A DNA stretch of 64,000 bases from Erysipelotrichaceae bacterium (GCA_017405785.1 JAFQZR010000030.1:1-64000); one strand, 5' to 3'. Numbered from the stretch's first letter, positions 17,022 through 26,447 are shown. Notes: generated by a model not told the origin, from the sequence alone. Numbers and translations: made by a program.

Positions 17022-18890
17022 TTACCGTATGTTTTCTTCTACTGTTTCAGGTTTCACCTTACCGTACTTGACGATGTTGTCGAGGTCTTCCTTGGTCAGG
17101 GTTTCCTGATCGATCAGAGCCCGGACAATGTTGTCAAGATCCTTACGGTGTTCACTGATTATCGCCTTGGCTTCTTCATAGCAGCCGTTGACGATCTTTC
17201 TGACTTCCTGGTCTATCTCATAAGCCACGGTATCAGAATATGACTTGTTGGATGTATAGTCTCTTCCTAAGAAGACGTTTCCACTGTCGGAATCATACTG
17301 TACAGGGCCGATAGCTTCACTCATACCGTACCGGTTGACCATGTCCTTGGCGATCTTGGTAACCTTTTCCAGGTCATTGGATGCGCCGGTACTGATCTCA
17401 CCGAGAACCAGTTCTTCAGCCACACGTCCGCCTAATAAGCCGGTGATCTGAGCCAGCAGTTCCTTCTTGGTTGAAAGGAACATGCTGTCTTCCTTCGGTG
17501 TCATCAGGTTATAGCCGCCTGCCACACCTCTTGGAATGATGGTGACCTTCTGAACGATATTGGCACCTTCCAGGAATAAACCGATGACGGCATGGCCGGC
17601 TTCATGAGTAGCAACAAGAGTCTTTTCCTTATCGGTATACTTTCTGCTCTTCTTGGCCGGACCGCCCATGGTTCTGTCGATGGCTTCATCCAGGTCTTCC
17701 ATGGTGATCTTGTCTCTGTTGCCTCTGACTGCCAGGATGGCTGCTTCATTGAGGACATTTTCCAGATCGGCGCCGGAGAAACCAGGAGTTCTGGCTGCCA
17801 GAGCAGCTAAATCGACATTTTCAGCGAAATGCTTGTTTCTGGCATGAACTTCCAGAATGGCCTTTCTGCCGTTTTTATCAGGTAAACTGACAGTGATCTG
17901 ACGGTCAAAACGGCCAGGTCTTAATAATGCCGGGTCCAGTACGTCAGGACGGTTGGTAGCTGCGATGATGACAATGCCCTTATTATCGTCAATGCCGTCC
18001 ATTTCAACCAGTAACATGTTCAGTGTCTGTTCGCGTTCGTCGTTACCGCCGCCCAAACCGGCACCACGCTGTCTGCCAACAGCATCAATTTCATCAATGA
18101 ATACCATGCACGGAGCTGTGCTCTTGGCCTTCTTGAACATGTCTCTGACACGGCTGGCACCGACACCGACGAACATTTCAACGAAGTCAGCACCGCTGAT
18201 GGAGTAAAACGGAACGTCCGCCTCACCCGCAACAGCTTTAGCCAGTAAAGTCTTACCTGTTCCCGGAGGGCCAACCATCAGGATACCCTTAGGTATGCGG
18301 GCACCCATCTTGGCATACTTTTCCGGATTTTTCAGATAGCTGATAAGCTCAGCCATTTCCTCTTTTTCTTCATCACATCCGGCAACGTCAGTGAATCTGA
18401 CCTTGATGTTTCCTTCCAGACGGGCTCTTGACTTTGAGAATTCAAAGGCCTTGTTGTTCTGGGATCCGCTCATGCGGGAAATGAAGTAAATACCTACAGC
18501 CGTAACGATGATCAGCGGGATAATCTGTACCAGAGCTTCAATCAGAGGATTGGTCTTATAGGCATCCACGAAAGTGATGTTGCCGTCCTTGACCTTACTC
18601 TCCAGAAGACTTACCAGGTTATTGTTGCTTTCCTCGGTATTAGGAACAGTAACTACGAAAATCTTGTCACCAGTCTTGTCGGTATAGGTTCCCTTGACGT
18701 CAATAACAGTATTGCTCAGGGTCAGTGATACTTTTTCAATGGTCGTATCCTTCCGGTTCAGTAACTGAATAAACTGCCCATAGGTCAGAGTCTTGCTGTT
18801 GCCTGACATTGCCATGGAGGTCAGCAGGATCAGTATCGGCAGCATCAGCAGATACGGAAGCAGATTTGCCCATGTTCTATTGTTCTTCAA
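17022..18890 (-). CDS. ftsH: ATP-dependent zinc metalloprotease FtsH
   Basis: 622 residues. Two N-terminal helices flank an extracytoplasmic domain. The AAA module has Walker A GPPGTGKT, Walker [13 protein letters not shown], the pore motif FVEMFVGVG and the second-region-of-homology arginines (RPGRFDRQI). The zinc site is HEAGH. FtsH degrades misfolded membrane proteins and short-lived regulators. The frame starts with TTG (18888-18890), with GAGGAG 12 bases upstream; no in-frame ATG fits nearby, so a TTG start is likely. It sits 21 bases after hpt in the classical tilS-hpt-ftsH order. Confidence 0.97.
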   Translation of the reverse strand: MKNNRTWANLLPYLLMLPILILLTSMAMSGNSKTLTYGQFIQLLNRKDTTIEKVSLTLSNTVIDVKGTYTDKTGDKIFVVTVPNTEESNNNLVSLLESKVKDGNITFVDAYKTNPLIEALVQIIPLIIVTAVGIYFISRMSGSQNNKAFEFSKSRARLEGNIKVRFTDVAGCDEEKEEMAELISYLKNPEKYAKMGARIPKGILMVGPPGTGKTLLAKAVAGEADVPFYSISGADFVEMFVGVGASRVRDMFKKAKSTAPCMVFIDEIDAVGRQRGAGLGGGNDEREQTLNMLLVEMDGIDDNKGIVIIAATNRPDVLDPALLRPGRFDRQITVSLPDKNGRKAILEVHARNKHFAENVDLAALAARTPGFSGADLENVLNEAAILAVRGNRDKITMEDLDEAIDRTMGGPAKKSRKYTDKEKTLVATHEAGHAVIGLFLEGANIVQKVTIIPRGVAGGYNLMTPKEDSMFLSTKKELLAQITGLLGGRVAEELVLGEISTGASNDLEKVTKIAKDMVNRYGMSEAIGPVQYDSDSGNVFLGRDYTSNKSYSDTVAYEIDQEVRKIVNGCYEEAKAIISEHRKDLDNIVRALIDQETLTKEDLDNIVKYGKVKPETVEENIR

Positions 18891-18911
18891 TTTGATATCA
18901 CACTCCTCAAA

Positions 18912-19448
18912 TCAGTACAGTTCTTCCTTCAGTACGCCGACATACGGAAGATTTCTGTAACGTTGGTTGTAGTCCAGGCCAAAGCCTACCACAAACTCAT
19001 TTTCAACTTCAAAGCCGATATAATCAGCCTTTATGTCAACCTGTCTTCTGGATGGTTTATCCAGCAGGGTAACTACCTTTACATCATTGGCGCCCTTATT
19101 GTATAAAAGCGTCTTCAGAGAATTGATGGTGACACCGGTGTCAACGATGTCTTCCACCAGGATCAGATCACGGCCCTGAATGGACTGTTCAAGGTCCTTG
19201 ATGATCTTGATATCGCCCAAGGATTCCGTACCTGAGTAACTTGATACCGCCATGAAATCGATCTCAATGTCGATGGAAACTCTCTTTATCAGTTCAGCCA
19301 TGAACGGAACTGACCCTTTCAGAATGCCCACAAACAGTACGTTATGCTTATCAGCGTAATCATGATCGAGCTGCCGTCCAAGTTCCTTGCAGCGGTTAGC
19401 TATCTGCTCTTCGGATACCAGTATTTTCTTTAAATCATCCTTAATCAT
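18912..19448 (-). CDS. hpt: Hypoxanthine(-guanine) phosphoribosyltransferase
   Basis: 178 residues. PRPP-binding loop LILVEDIVDTGVTINSL is intact, with KGSVPFMAEL earlier and VGFGLDYNQRYRNLPYVGVL at the end, as in the HprT family. It converts hypoxanthine and guanine to IMP and GMP. GGGGGTATGT precedes the ATG. Together with xpt and the nucleoside transporter elsewhere in the window it completes a purine salvage set. Confidence 0.96.
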   Translation of the reverse strand: MIKDDLKKILVSEEQIANRCKELGRQLDHDYADKHNVLFVGILKGSVPFMAELIKRVSIDIEIDFMAVSSYSGTESLGDIKIIKDLEQSIQGRDLILVEDIVDTGVTINSLKTLLYNKGANDVKVVTLLDKPSRRQVDIKADYIGFEVENEFVVGFGLDYNQRYRNLPYVGVLKEELY

Positions 19449-19469
19449 ACATACCCCCGGGAAAACAAG

Positions 19470-20690
19470 TTATTTCAATTTTAGCACATATACATCTGGT
19501 TTAATAGTGTAATGCGATTTATCACATCCAATATCTGCGATAAAAATCACTTCACCGGCACTGTTTACCATCACCGGCCAGACCTTACGGTCTTTTCTTG
19601 GAATCTTACGGTCAATGAAGAAACGTGACAGTTTCTTGCTGCCGTACCTTAACTCAATGGTATCACTGCTGACACCCGTTCTTACCGTTACCGGGAAGTC
19701 TTCAGGTGACAGAGTCACGCCTTCGATTGTCTTACCCGTATTACTTAACCGAAAATGCTCAGTGCTGAAGTAACTGATCTCATCAAAAGTATAGCTGTAC
19801 GGTTCAGCGGGTTCTAATACATACAGAACGCCGTATTCATGAACCACTTCCAGACCGTTGTATACCGGTACAAATCCGTTGCGTTTACTGTTCACCATGG
19901 TATTAACGATATCCTCAATGTATTCTGATGAATAGCTTGCTGTTGCATCTTTCTTCCAGATCAGCCATCTTAACAGTTCTTCCTTGTTTTCTTCATTTCT
20001 GAAGTCTTCCAGACTTACTGTTTCACCGTACTGCTTTTCAAATCTTTCCAGCATTTCCTGCTGACAGGCATTAAGTATTTCTATCTCCTTTAACCACTGC
20101 TCAATCTGCATATCATCAGCCGGTTCGATCAGCGAATGTCTGATGCGGTTACGGGTATAGTGGTCAGTGAAGTTGCTTTCATCATCGTGATACGGAACAT
20201 TGTTTTCAATACAGTATTCACCTGTCTGTTTCTTGCGGTACTTAAGCAGAGGTCTTAAGATCTTCATGCCATGATGGTATCCCTTGTAAGTAATGCCGTA
20301 ATACCAGCCATGGGATCCTCTCTCCAATGACATCAGATAGTTCTCCAGATGATCATCCATCTGATGACCGGTCAGAATGTAATCACAGTTTTCCTGATCA
20401 TAAACCTTCTTATAGAATTCATATCTGACATTACGGGCCCACATCTGGAAATTACCCTTGTCATTCTGTACCGGATAATCCTTATATAATTTCACACCGT
20501 GTTCTTTACAGTAATTTTCTACGATTTCTTCTTCCAGATCAGCGCTTTCCCTTAGCTTATAGTTCACAAAGCATACCACAATATCCAGCCTTTCCTTAAC
20601 ACATAAGGAAAGAAGCATCATGGAGTCACTTCCTCCTGATACGCCTAACAGATAACGGTATTCCTTGCTGAGATCCAGAGAATAAGTCAT
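19470..20690 (-). CDS. tilS: tRNA(Ile)-lysidine synthase
   Basis: 406 residues. The PP-loop is LLGVSGGSDSMMLLSL near residues 14-29, and the tRNA-binding HQMDDHLENYLMSLERGS motif follows. TilS adds lysine to C34 of tRNA-Ile(CAU), changing its decoding from Met to Ile. The C-terminal TilS domain contains IELRYGSKKLSRFFIDRKIP. It heads the tilS-hpt-ftsH unit. The ribosome site is weak. In most Bacillota divIC lies directly upstream; here that neighbour is about 42 kb away. Confidence 0.95.
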   Translation of the reverse strand: MTYSLDLSKEYRYLLGVSGGSDSMMLLSLCVKERLDIVVCFVNYKLRESADLEEEIVENYCKEHGVKLYKDYPVQNDKGNFQMWARNVRYEFYKKVYDQENCDYILTGHQMDDHLENYLMSLERGSHGWYYGITYKGYHHGMKILRPLLKYRKKQTGEYCIENNVPYHDDESNFTDHYTRNRIRHSLIEPADDMQIEQWLKEIEILNACQQEMLERFEKQYGETVSLEDFRNEENKEELLRWLIWKKDATASYSSEYIEDIVNTMVNSKRNGFVPVYNGLEVVHEYGVLYVLEPAEPYSYTFDEISYFSTEHFRLSNTGKTIEGVTLSPEDFPVTVRTGVSSDTIELRYGSKKLSRFFIDRKIPRKDRKVWPVMVNSAGEVIFIADIGCDKSHYTIKPDVYVLKLK

Positions 20691-20726
20691 GTTTCTATTC
20701 TACCACCGTATTCAATTATATAACAG

Positions 20727-20758
20727 AAAACCGGTCAGTTCGTCAAAACCGACCGGTT
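20727..20758 (-). terminator. Terminator of the fatty-acid isomerase gene
   Basis: Stem AACCGGTC / GACCGGTT (20729-20736 with 20751-20758), with TTTTCTG following on the minus strand. It begins 22 bases after the isomerase stop and insulates tilS. Confidence 0.8.
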
Positions 20759-20780
20759 AATAATATAGTCTTTATTAATT

Positions 20781-22193
20781 CTAGAAGAATCTGGTGATGA
20801 TGTCCTTACTGGCGGCACAGGTATCTTCCATGTCACCGAAGCCCAGGATCTCACCGGCATAATAAGTGTTCTGTTTGCCCTGCATGGCTTCCAGCTTATC
20901 ATACCAGCCATCAGCGTAATCTTCAGAGCAGACATGAGGACAGTAGTATGTTTCCTGTTCAAACAGTCTTTCCTTAACCGGATAACCGCACAGTTCCATA
21001 TCCTTCATCATGGTATCGATGGTGTATTCATAGCTGACATCTTCACTGCCGAGGTGATTTCTCAAAGCATAGACAACACTTGGGCAGTTACCCTTGAGGT
21101 CTTCCCAGCGGTGATAGTAAACCATGGCATGACCCAGTCTGTCATATGTCATGTTGTCAAAGATATAACCGGAGATTGTCGGACCGGCATCCTTATCGAA
21201 CCGGGCAATGAAGTCGACATACTTTTCATGGATGATCTTGCTGAAGAGTTCCTTCTCTTCTTCTCTGGCATCAGCGTATTTGGCGAAGTAATCCAGAGGT
21301 GTAGTAACGATAAGCTTATCGAATTCTTCAACTCTTTCGCCATCCTTGTCCTTTAAGGTGACCTGAATCTTGCCTTCTTCGCCTTCAGCCGGACGAACGA
21401 CCTTTACTACTTCCGTATTTAAATGAACTGGATGCAGCAGTCTCTTGTTGGCATTGATGTAGATTGACTGAGTACCGTCTTTCCAGGTCCACAGTCTCAT
21501 ATTGACGAACTCAATGGCTGTAGTGGTATCCAGATACTTCATGACATAAGCAGCCGGAATCTCATCGAAATAACCGTAACCAAATGAGGTATAAGGTCCG
21601 ATCCAGATTCTCATGACTTCTTCAACACCGTTCAGCTTGCAGAACTGATCAAACGGTAAGGCCAGATCCTTCAGGTTAGGGTTTTCGCCTTCAATCAGGT
21701 TCAGTGCGTTGTTAACGCTCTTATCTAATCCTGAATACTTGCCCTGGGCAACGCCTCTGTGACCGTAACAGTCATAGCCCTTGTACTTGGTTTCCATGAT
21801 CTGAACCAGTTTCTTCATCTGTTTTTTCAGTTTCAGTAAACCCAGCGTCTTTTTAATTGAGAAGTTCTTCTTGATGTCAAACGGGAAGATCTCCTTGCCG
21901 CTGGAGTCTCTGTACATACGTCTCATGTTAGGACCGTCAGCATGAGTTGTTCCGCCGAATTCCTCAACTTCATGAACAGCATGGTAGGTTATGGCACCCA
22001 TGATGGCACCGGTTTCGTAAGATCTCTTTTCACCATCTACTTCAAACTTCGGTGAATATGACTTACCGCCGACCTTGTTCAGTTTTTCATAGACTTCGTA
22101 ATTTGTGTATCCCTTTTTCTGCAGATACATGGCAGCAGAAATACCGGCAGGACCGCCACCGATAATACAGATTCTTTCATTCAGATCCTTCAT
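20781..22193 (-). CDS. FAD-dependent polyenoic fatty-acid (linoleate) isomerase-like protein, PAI family
   Basis: 470 residues from the ATG at 22191-22193, which has AGAGGG 8 bases upstream; a longer frame starts at 22220. The FAD-binding start ICIIGGGPAGISAAMYLQKK and a later NKVGGKSYSP are of the flavin amine-oxidase fold. Long stretches match what I recall of the Cutibacterium acnes linoleate isomerase PAI: TKYKGYDCYGH, ALPFDQFCKLNG, FGYGYFDEIPAAYVMKYLD, LWTWKDGTQSI, RLGHAMVYYHRW and NTYYAGEILGFGDME. PAI moves a double bond of linoleic acid to give conjugated trans-10,cis-12 acid. The recall is from memory, not a search. Monocistronic, with an extended -10-like TGCTAAAAT upstream. Confidence 0.78.
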   Translation of the reverse strand: MKDLNERICIIGGGPAGISAAMYLQKKGYTNYEVYEKLNKVGGKSYSPKFEVDGEKRSYETGAIMGAITYHAVHEVEEFGGTTHADGPNMRRMYRDSSGKEIFPFDIKKNFSIKKTLGLLKLKKQMKKLVQIMETKYKGYDCYGHRGVAQGKYSGLDKSVNNALNLIEGENPNLKDLALPFDQFCKLNGVEEVMRIWIGPYTSFGYGYFDEIPAAYVMKYLDTTTAIEFVNMRLWTWKDGTQSIYINANKRLLHPVHLNTEVVKVVRPAEGEEGKIQVTLKDKDGERVEEFDKLIVTTPLDYFAKYADAREEEKELFSKIIHEKYVDFIARFDKDAGPTISGYIFDNMTYDRLGHAMVYYHRWEDLKGNCPSVVYALRNHLGSEDVSYEYTIDTMMKDMELCGYPVKERLFEQETYYCPHVCSEDYADGWYDKLEAMQGKQNTYYAGEILGFGDMEDTCAASKDIITRFF

Positions 22194-22282
22194 TATGTTT
22201 CCCTCTTTTATTCTTTCCACTTACATTTTAGCACTGAGAAAAACACCTGCATTCTTTAACCATGATAATATTGCACATTTTT

Positions 22283-22822
22283 TCACAAAGTGAGACCGGC
22301 AATGAAAGAACGCTGTATTCTCTTGAATCTTTCGCTTTCGGGATCAATTCTTCCCTTAATGTCGATGATTCTGGCGGTATTGATATACTTGCCGTCATTG
22401 AGAAACAATACAGATTCCTTATATAAGCCTTCGACCGTTCCTAAGCGGTAAAGATGCTTCAGCCCTTCCGGATTATCCTTTTCGTCATAAGCCTTCATGT
22501 ATGCCTCATGGTTGGATGTCATCGGTATGACAAAGGCTTTTCCGTTGAATATCTGCATTACCAGCCCGAAATGCTGATAACCAGCCTCCGATATGTATGC
22601 CTTACCAAAATCTATGAAACATACATCTCCAGGTCTGATATCCAGTCCGAAATGTCGGCATGATTTCAACTTGGCTCTTTCTTTATAATTGTATTCACTT
22701 ACCAGAGTATTTCTGGCCACACTCAACGGCATGTTATAGTATTCATCGCGCAGCTCACTGATGTGTCTGTTTATCAAATCATTAATCTCTCTGTAATCAC
22801 TTTTTATTAATTCCGGTCTCAT
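22283..22822 (-). CDS. MazF/PemK-like protein
   Basis: 179 residues. The segment IRPGDVCFIDFGKAYISEAG followed by YQHFGLVMQIFNGKAFVIPM and TSN resembles the opening strands of the MazF/PemK endoribonuclease barrel (GDIxxVDFG ... GxxxxPxLVI). An 80-residue helical N-terminal extension and a C-terminal tail make it longer than typical 110-residue toxins. No antitoxin-like gene is adjacent, so it may be an orphan or a housekeeping relative. The gap to the isomerase gene is 89 bases. Confidence 0.6.
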   Translation of the reverse strand: MRPELIKSDYREINDLINRHISELRDEYYNMPLSVARNTLVSEYNYKERAKLKSCRHFGLDIRPGDVCFIDFGKAYISEAGYQHFGLVMQIFNGKAFVIPMTSNHEAYMKAYDEKDNPEGLKHLYRLGTVEGLYKESVLFLNDGKYINTARIIDIKGRIDPESERFKRIQRSFIAGLTL

Positions 22823-22869
22823 ATGTCATTCCTCAATACTGATTAGTATGGAAATACACATTTTTCCTA

Positions 22870-22903
22870 AAAAAAGAGAAATACAGTCAATATTTCTCTT
22901 TTT
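22870..22903 (-). terminator. Strong terminator after the aldo/keto reductase
   Basis: Stem AAAAAAGAGAAATA with TATTTCTCTTTTTC (22870-22883 with 22890-22903); U-rich on both strands, so it may be bidirectional. It begins directly after a TAA at 22909-22911 that closes an in-frame extension of the reductase. Confidence 0.8.
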
Positions 22904-22908
22904 CTTTT

Positions 22909-22971
22909 TTAATGCTGTGTCAGCAGATTTTCGTACAGCTGATTGTAGGCTTGTTTTTCATAAAACTTCTT
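22909..22971 (-). other. In-frame 20-codon tail beyond the reductase TAG stop
   Basis: After TAG at 22972-22974 the same frame continues KKFYEKQAYNQLYENLLTQH and ends at TAA, 6 bases before the terminator stem. The tail looks protein-like (amphipathic, no rare codons) and fits the transcript end better than the TAG does. It could be a lost C-terminal helix after a nonsense change, or chance. Confidence 0.4.
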
Positions 22972-24105
22972 CTATTCAAATGTAGCCACAATATCCTGCA
23001 GACGTTCAATTATGTTGATACCCTGCGGGCAGGCTCCCTCACACTGTCCGCACTGCAGACAGTCACTGGCTTTGGCTGAATCAGCTGTCATACGGTTATA
23101 TCTTTCAACCAGTTTTTCATCATGGTCAGCAATACCGTTGAGCAGCTGTCTGTTCTTTAAAGAGAACAGATCAGGAATTCTGATTCCCATCGGACAGCCC
23201 TTTGTACAGTAGCGACAGCCGGTGCACGGAATCATGTTGATACTGTCAAGGATCTCCTGAGCCTTCCTGATGACTTCCTTTTCCTCGTCATTGAGAGGCT
23301 GGAAATTACCCATGTAGGAAACGTTATCTGCCATCTGGGCAATGTTGCTCATGCCGGATAATACGGTAATAATGCCGTCCTGTGAAGCCACGAATCTGAT
23401 GGCCCATGAGGCACATGAAGCCTCAGGATTATAGCTCTTGAACAGATTCTGAATGTCACTGATCGGATTAGCCAGCTGGCCGCCCTTTACAGGCTCCATT
23501 ACTACCACGCTCTTGCCGTGTGCTCTGGCAACTTCCAGGCATCTGCGACTTTGAACCTGAGGGTTATCCCAGTCAGCATAGTTAATCTGCAGCTGAACGA
23601 ATTCAGCATCCGGATGTTTTGTCAGCAGCTCATCCAGTCTTTCCGGTGTTGAATGGAAAGAGAAACCCCAGTGCTTGACCAGGCCTTTTTCCTTGGCCTG
23701 CCTGACAAAGTCCCACAGACCAAGTTCTTCATATCTTTCATAGTTATTATCCTGAATGGCGTGCAGCAGATAGTAGTCAAAGTATCCTGCCTGTGTTCTT
23801 TCCAGGCTTATCTCCAGCTGTTTCTGGACTTCCTCCTTGGTTGGGAATCCCAGCCAGGCATTCATCTTGGTAGCCAGAGTAAAGCTGTCTCTTGGATGGC
23901 GTAATACCAGAGCATCTCTGGCGGCTTCTTCGCTCTTGCCGTCATCATAGACATAGGCTGTATCAAAATAGGTCAGTCCGGCATCCAGGAACATGTCAAC
24001 CATGACCTTGACCTGTTCAATATCAATATCTCCGTTTTCCAGCTTAGGCAGTCTCATTAAACCGAAGCCCAGCTTAGGTGTCTTCTCGCCAAAATATCTT
24101 TCCAT
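22972..24105 (-). CDS. Aldo/keto reductase with C-terminal ferredoxin-type domain
   Basis: 377 residues. The N-terminal barrel has FGLMRLPKLENGDI, the catalytic tyrosine in YFDTAYVYDDGKSE, the HxW-like WGFSFHSTPE and the QINYADWD strand. The C-terminus carries two [4Fe-4S] motifs, IPCTGCRYCTKGCPMGI and CLQCGQCEGACPQGI. This architecture is common in anaerobes and is predicted to be an oxidoreductase using reduced ferredoxin-like clusters; the substrate is unknown. GAGG precedes the ATG. Confidence 0.92.
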   Translation of the reverse strand: MERYFGEKTPKLGFGLMRLPKLENGDIDIEQVKVMVDMFLDAGLTYFDTAYVYDDGKSEEAARDALVLRHPRDSFTLATKMNAWLGFPTKEEVQKQLEISLERTQAGYFDYYLLHAIQDNNYERYEELGLWDFVRQAKEKGLVKHWGFSFHSTPERLDELLTKHPDAEFVQLQINYADWDNPQVQSRRCLEVARAHGKSVVVMEPVKGGQLANPISDIQNLFKSYNPEASCASWAIRFVASQDGIITVLSGMSNIAQMADNVSYMGNFQPLNDEEKEVIRKAQEILDSINMIPCTGCRYCTKGCPMGIRIPDLFSLKNRQLLNGIADHDEKLVERYNRMTADSAKASDCLQCGQCEGACPQGINIIERLQDIVATFE

Positions 24106-24173
24106 TTTTTATTTCCTCTTTCTATATATATTATATCCTTTTATATATTTATACATAAGTGAAAAGCATAAGA

Positions 24174-24193
24174 AAACCGGATCACTCCGGTTT
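24174..24193 (-). terminator. Terminator of the tagO unit, overlapping a stop codon
   Basis: Stem AAACCGG / CCGGTTT (24174-24180 with 24187-24193) followed on the minus strand by TTTTCTTATG. The arm overlaps the TAA stop of the phosphoesterase gene. Confidence 0.75.
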
Positions 24194-24896
24194 AATAGTA
24201 GTTTACTGAAAGATCATCCAGTTTCAAGGCAGCAAGACGGGAATAGGCGTCATTGGCAGCCAGTCCGCAGTCAATGTCATACCACAGACCATCAGTCTCT
24301 ATGACTCTGCCCACATCATCAACATGACATACCACATTATGACCGGTGATGACGATCCTGCCATCAACATGACAGAATTTAGCTCTGTCCCAGACATAGT
24401 GGTCAATATCCTCTTCCACATCACTGTAACAGACATCCATGTCATAATCACCGTAAGGCATGGAGTGAACCAGCAGGAACTTTCTGCCGTTGACTTCAAT
24501 GTTCAGCTGAACAGGCATTTCACGGAAATACATGAAAATTTCTTCTCTTTTTTCTTCCGGTAAGGTCATGAAGTCTCTGTATGTTTCCAGACCGTAGTTA
24601 TAGAACTGCCAGTGATCTCTCTTGTTATAGTAATAATTCATGACACGCAGATTATCCGGGTTCCGCTTAACCAGCTTCTGAGCTTCCAGATACAGATACA
24701 TCATCAGTTCATGATTTCCCATCATGAAAGTGACTCTTGGATCTTCCATCATATCAAGAAAGACCTGAAAGCCTGCTTCTCCCTTATCTATTACATCTCC
24801 CAGACAGAAAATTTTATCTTCAGGTGTTGTTGTCCGCAGAAATCTGTCCAGATTATCCTTATGCGAATGAATATCGCTTATTACGTATGTTGACAT
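24192..24896 (-). CDS. Metallophosphoesterase, protein-phosphatase/Ap4A-hydrolase type
   Basis: 234 residues. The two-metal motifs are complete: VISDIHSHKDN, CLGDVIDKGEAG, FMMGNHELMMY, LVHSMPYG and ITGHNV. The arrangement matches small bacterial calcineurin-like phosphatases of the PrpA/symmetrical Ap4A hydrolase branch. AAGGAG precedes the ATG. It follows tagO by 23 bases and ends in a terminator, so DUF1146, tagO and this gene form one unit. The true substrate is not evident. Confidence 0.9.
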   Translation of the reverse strand: MSTYVISDIHSHKDNLDRFLRTTTPEDKIFCLGDVIDKGEAGFQVFLDMMEDPRVTFMMGNHELMMYLYLEAQKLVKRNPDNLRVMNYYYNKRDHWQFYNYGLETYRDFMTLPEEKREEIFMYFREMPVQLNIEVNGRKFLLVHSMPYGDYDMDVCYSDVEEDIDHYVWDRAKFCHVDGRIVITGHNVVCHVDDVGRVIETDGLWYDIDCGLAANDAYSRLAALKLDDLSVNYY

Positions 24897-24919
24897 TAAA
24901 TGCTCCTTAAAAAAGAGGA

Positions 24920-25999
24920 TTATTCATCACTCTTTGTTTCTTCTTCTGCCTTATGGTAGTGTTTACTGGCTATTTTATCAAGCACATTCAGGATCGGCCT
25001 GTAGCTGTTTGATATCATGCCGGTATACTCGATGAAGATCTCGAAAATCAGCACCAGCAGTATCAGTATCAAAGTGCCCTGGGCAGTATCGTTGATATAG
25101 ATATACGCAGTAAAACCGAAGACAGCGGTAATGACATAAATGGTTAAGGTTGCCCCGGTCTGACCCAGGGTGTTCATGAGAACGTGATGGAAATGTCTCT
25201 TGTCCGGAGCACTGATGCTCTGATGCTTCAATGTTCTTCTGATAATGGCTGAGAAGGTATCAAAGATAGGGACAAACAGCAGGATGATCGGTATGGCCAG
25301 GGTAATGAAAGTTGTACTCTTGAAACTGTATACCGAAATACCCGCAATCATGAACCCAAGAAACTGCGATCCGCAATCCCCCATGAAGATACTCGCCGGA
25401 TGAAAGTTATGGTAAAGGAAACCCATGGTGGCGCCTGCCAGAACTAACGAAATGACATAGACGTTTCTGGTATGGAAGATGGCTGAAATGATGGCGATGG
25501 TCATCAGAACGATTACCCCGAATCCTCCGGCCAGACCATCCAGACCGTCAAGAAGGTTTACGGCATTGGTAATGCCAACGATCCAGAAATAAGTCACGAT
25601 GATACCTAATATGTTGACTCTGAAAACGATGTTAAACGGCAGTCTGATGACCTTCAGGTAAACATTGCCCATGAAAACCAGAACGGTTGCCGCTGCCAGC
25701 TGGAAAATGATCTTCACAATCGGCGGTACATCGAAGATGTCATCGAGCAGTCCTTCCAGGAAAATGATGGAACCGCTTATTATCACGGCACGTGAGGTAA
25801 TGTTATCCTCGACAAACAGAAGTACTCCTACCATGAACGCAATGAAAATAGCCACGCCTCCGATTCTTGGAATCTTGCCGTGGTGTATTGTTCTTTCGTT
25901 TTCCTTGGCATAAATGCCGAATTTTAACGCAATCCGCTTTACCGGGAATTCCAGTATCAGCGAAATAATTAACGGAATTAAAAAGTAAAGTACTCTCAT
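24920..25999 (-). CDS. tagO: Undecaprenyl-phosphate GlcNAc-1-phosphate transferase (TagO/WecA family)
   Basis: 359 residues from the ATG at 25997-25999 with GGAGA upstream; the longer frame to 26032 overlaps the preceding stop. About ten membrane helices. Family signatures are HHGKIPRIGGVAIF near the start, EGLLDDIFDVPP, NAVNLLDGLDGLAGG, FMGDCGSQFLG and the HFHHVLM histidine motif. The enzyme starts teichoic-acid or other envelope polysaccharide synthesis on the lipid carrier. No other wall-polymer genes are present here. Confidence 0.93.
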   Translation of the reverse strand: MRVLYFLIPLIISLILEFPVKRIALKFGIYAKENERTIHHGKIPRIGGVAIFIAFMVGVLLFVEDNITSRAVIISGSIIFLEGLLDDIFDVPPIVKIIFQLAAATVLVFMGNVYLKVIRLPFNIVFRVNILGIIVTYFWIVGITNAVNLLDGLDGLAGGFGVIVLMTIAIISAIFHTRNVYVISLVLAGATMGFLYHNFHPASIFMGDCGSQFLGFMIAGISVYSFKSTTFITLAIPIILLFVPIFDTFSAIIRRTLKHQSISAPDKRHFHHVLMNTLGQTGATLTIYVITAVFGFTAYIYINDTAQGTLILILLVLIFEIFIEYTGMISNSYRPILNVLDKIASKHYHKAEEETKSDE

Positions 26000-26028
26000 A
26001 TCGTCTCCGTAGTCAGTATACCATAAAC

Positions 26029-26235
26029 TCACAGGCTATACATTATCGCAATCAAAAACTGTGCTACAAGATAGCCTAAAGCCATGGACATCAGAAACAG
26101 CAGTACCTGTCCCTTGGCTCCCCTTTCCGGGGTGTTCAGCATGATCTTACTGAGGTCCAATCCACTGAGACAGTAAAAACTGAAGGCAAAAGTAATGATA
26201 TGGAGAATGATCTTGATAATTGCATTAACGTCCAT
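26029..26235 (-). CDS. DUF1146 (YwzB-like) small membrane protein
   Basis: 68 residues with two helices, ALDLSKI-type loop and the typical second helix GQVLLFLMSMALGYLVAQFL. DUF1146 proteins are widespread in Bacillota and often sit near ATP synthase or envelope genes; function unknown. AAAGGAAA precedes the ATG. It begins the tagO unit. Confidence 0.8.
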   Translation of the reverse strand: MDVNAIIKIILHIITFAFSFYCLSGLDLSKIMLNTPERGAKGQVLLFLMSMALGYLVAQFLIAIMYSL

Positions 26236-26336
26236 TTTTGTTTCCTTTCAGCTGTCCTGATGAAATCCATCATTTTCTGCATGGCTTTTCTGAGTAGCAT
26301 ATTCAGTTTACCATCTGTAAGAATTAAATCAACCTT

Positions 26337-26359
26337 AACCGGACAATTAATATCCGGTT
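26337..26359 (+). other. Hairpin in the DUF1146-glnA divergent gap
   Basis: AACCGGA / TCCGGTT (26337-26343 with 26353-26359), nine-base loop, then TATGCTTTTTATC on the plus strand. It lies before the glnA promoter, so it is not a leader attenuator; it may be a relic terminator. The rest of this 212-base gap shows only the glnA promoter. Confidence 0.35.
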
Positions 26360-26416
26360 TATGCTTTTTATCATCATCAAACAGTCCATGATATCTGATT
26401 TACTGCAGAGAATATG

Positions 26417-26425
26417 TGTTATAAT
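26417..26425 (+). promoter_or_regulatory. Extended -10 promoter of glnA
   Basis: TGTTATAAT, a perfect extended -10, 22 bases before the chosen ATG at 26448. It excludes the longer frame that starts at 26361. I see no clear GlnR/TnrA palindrome. Confidence 0.65.
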
Positions 26426-26447
26426 TACATTAGACGAGGTATTAGAA

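Noticed and set aside
26236-26400. Minus-strand coding fragment upstream of the DUF1146 gene
   Set aside because: An open frame with a protein-like stretch exists but has no start site or homology I recognise, and it runs through a terminator-like hairpin.
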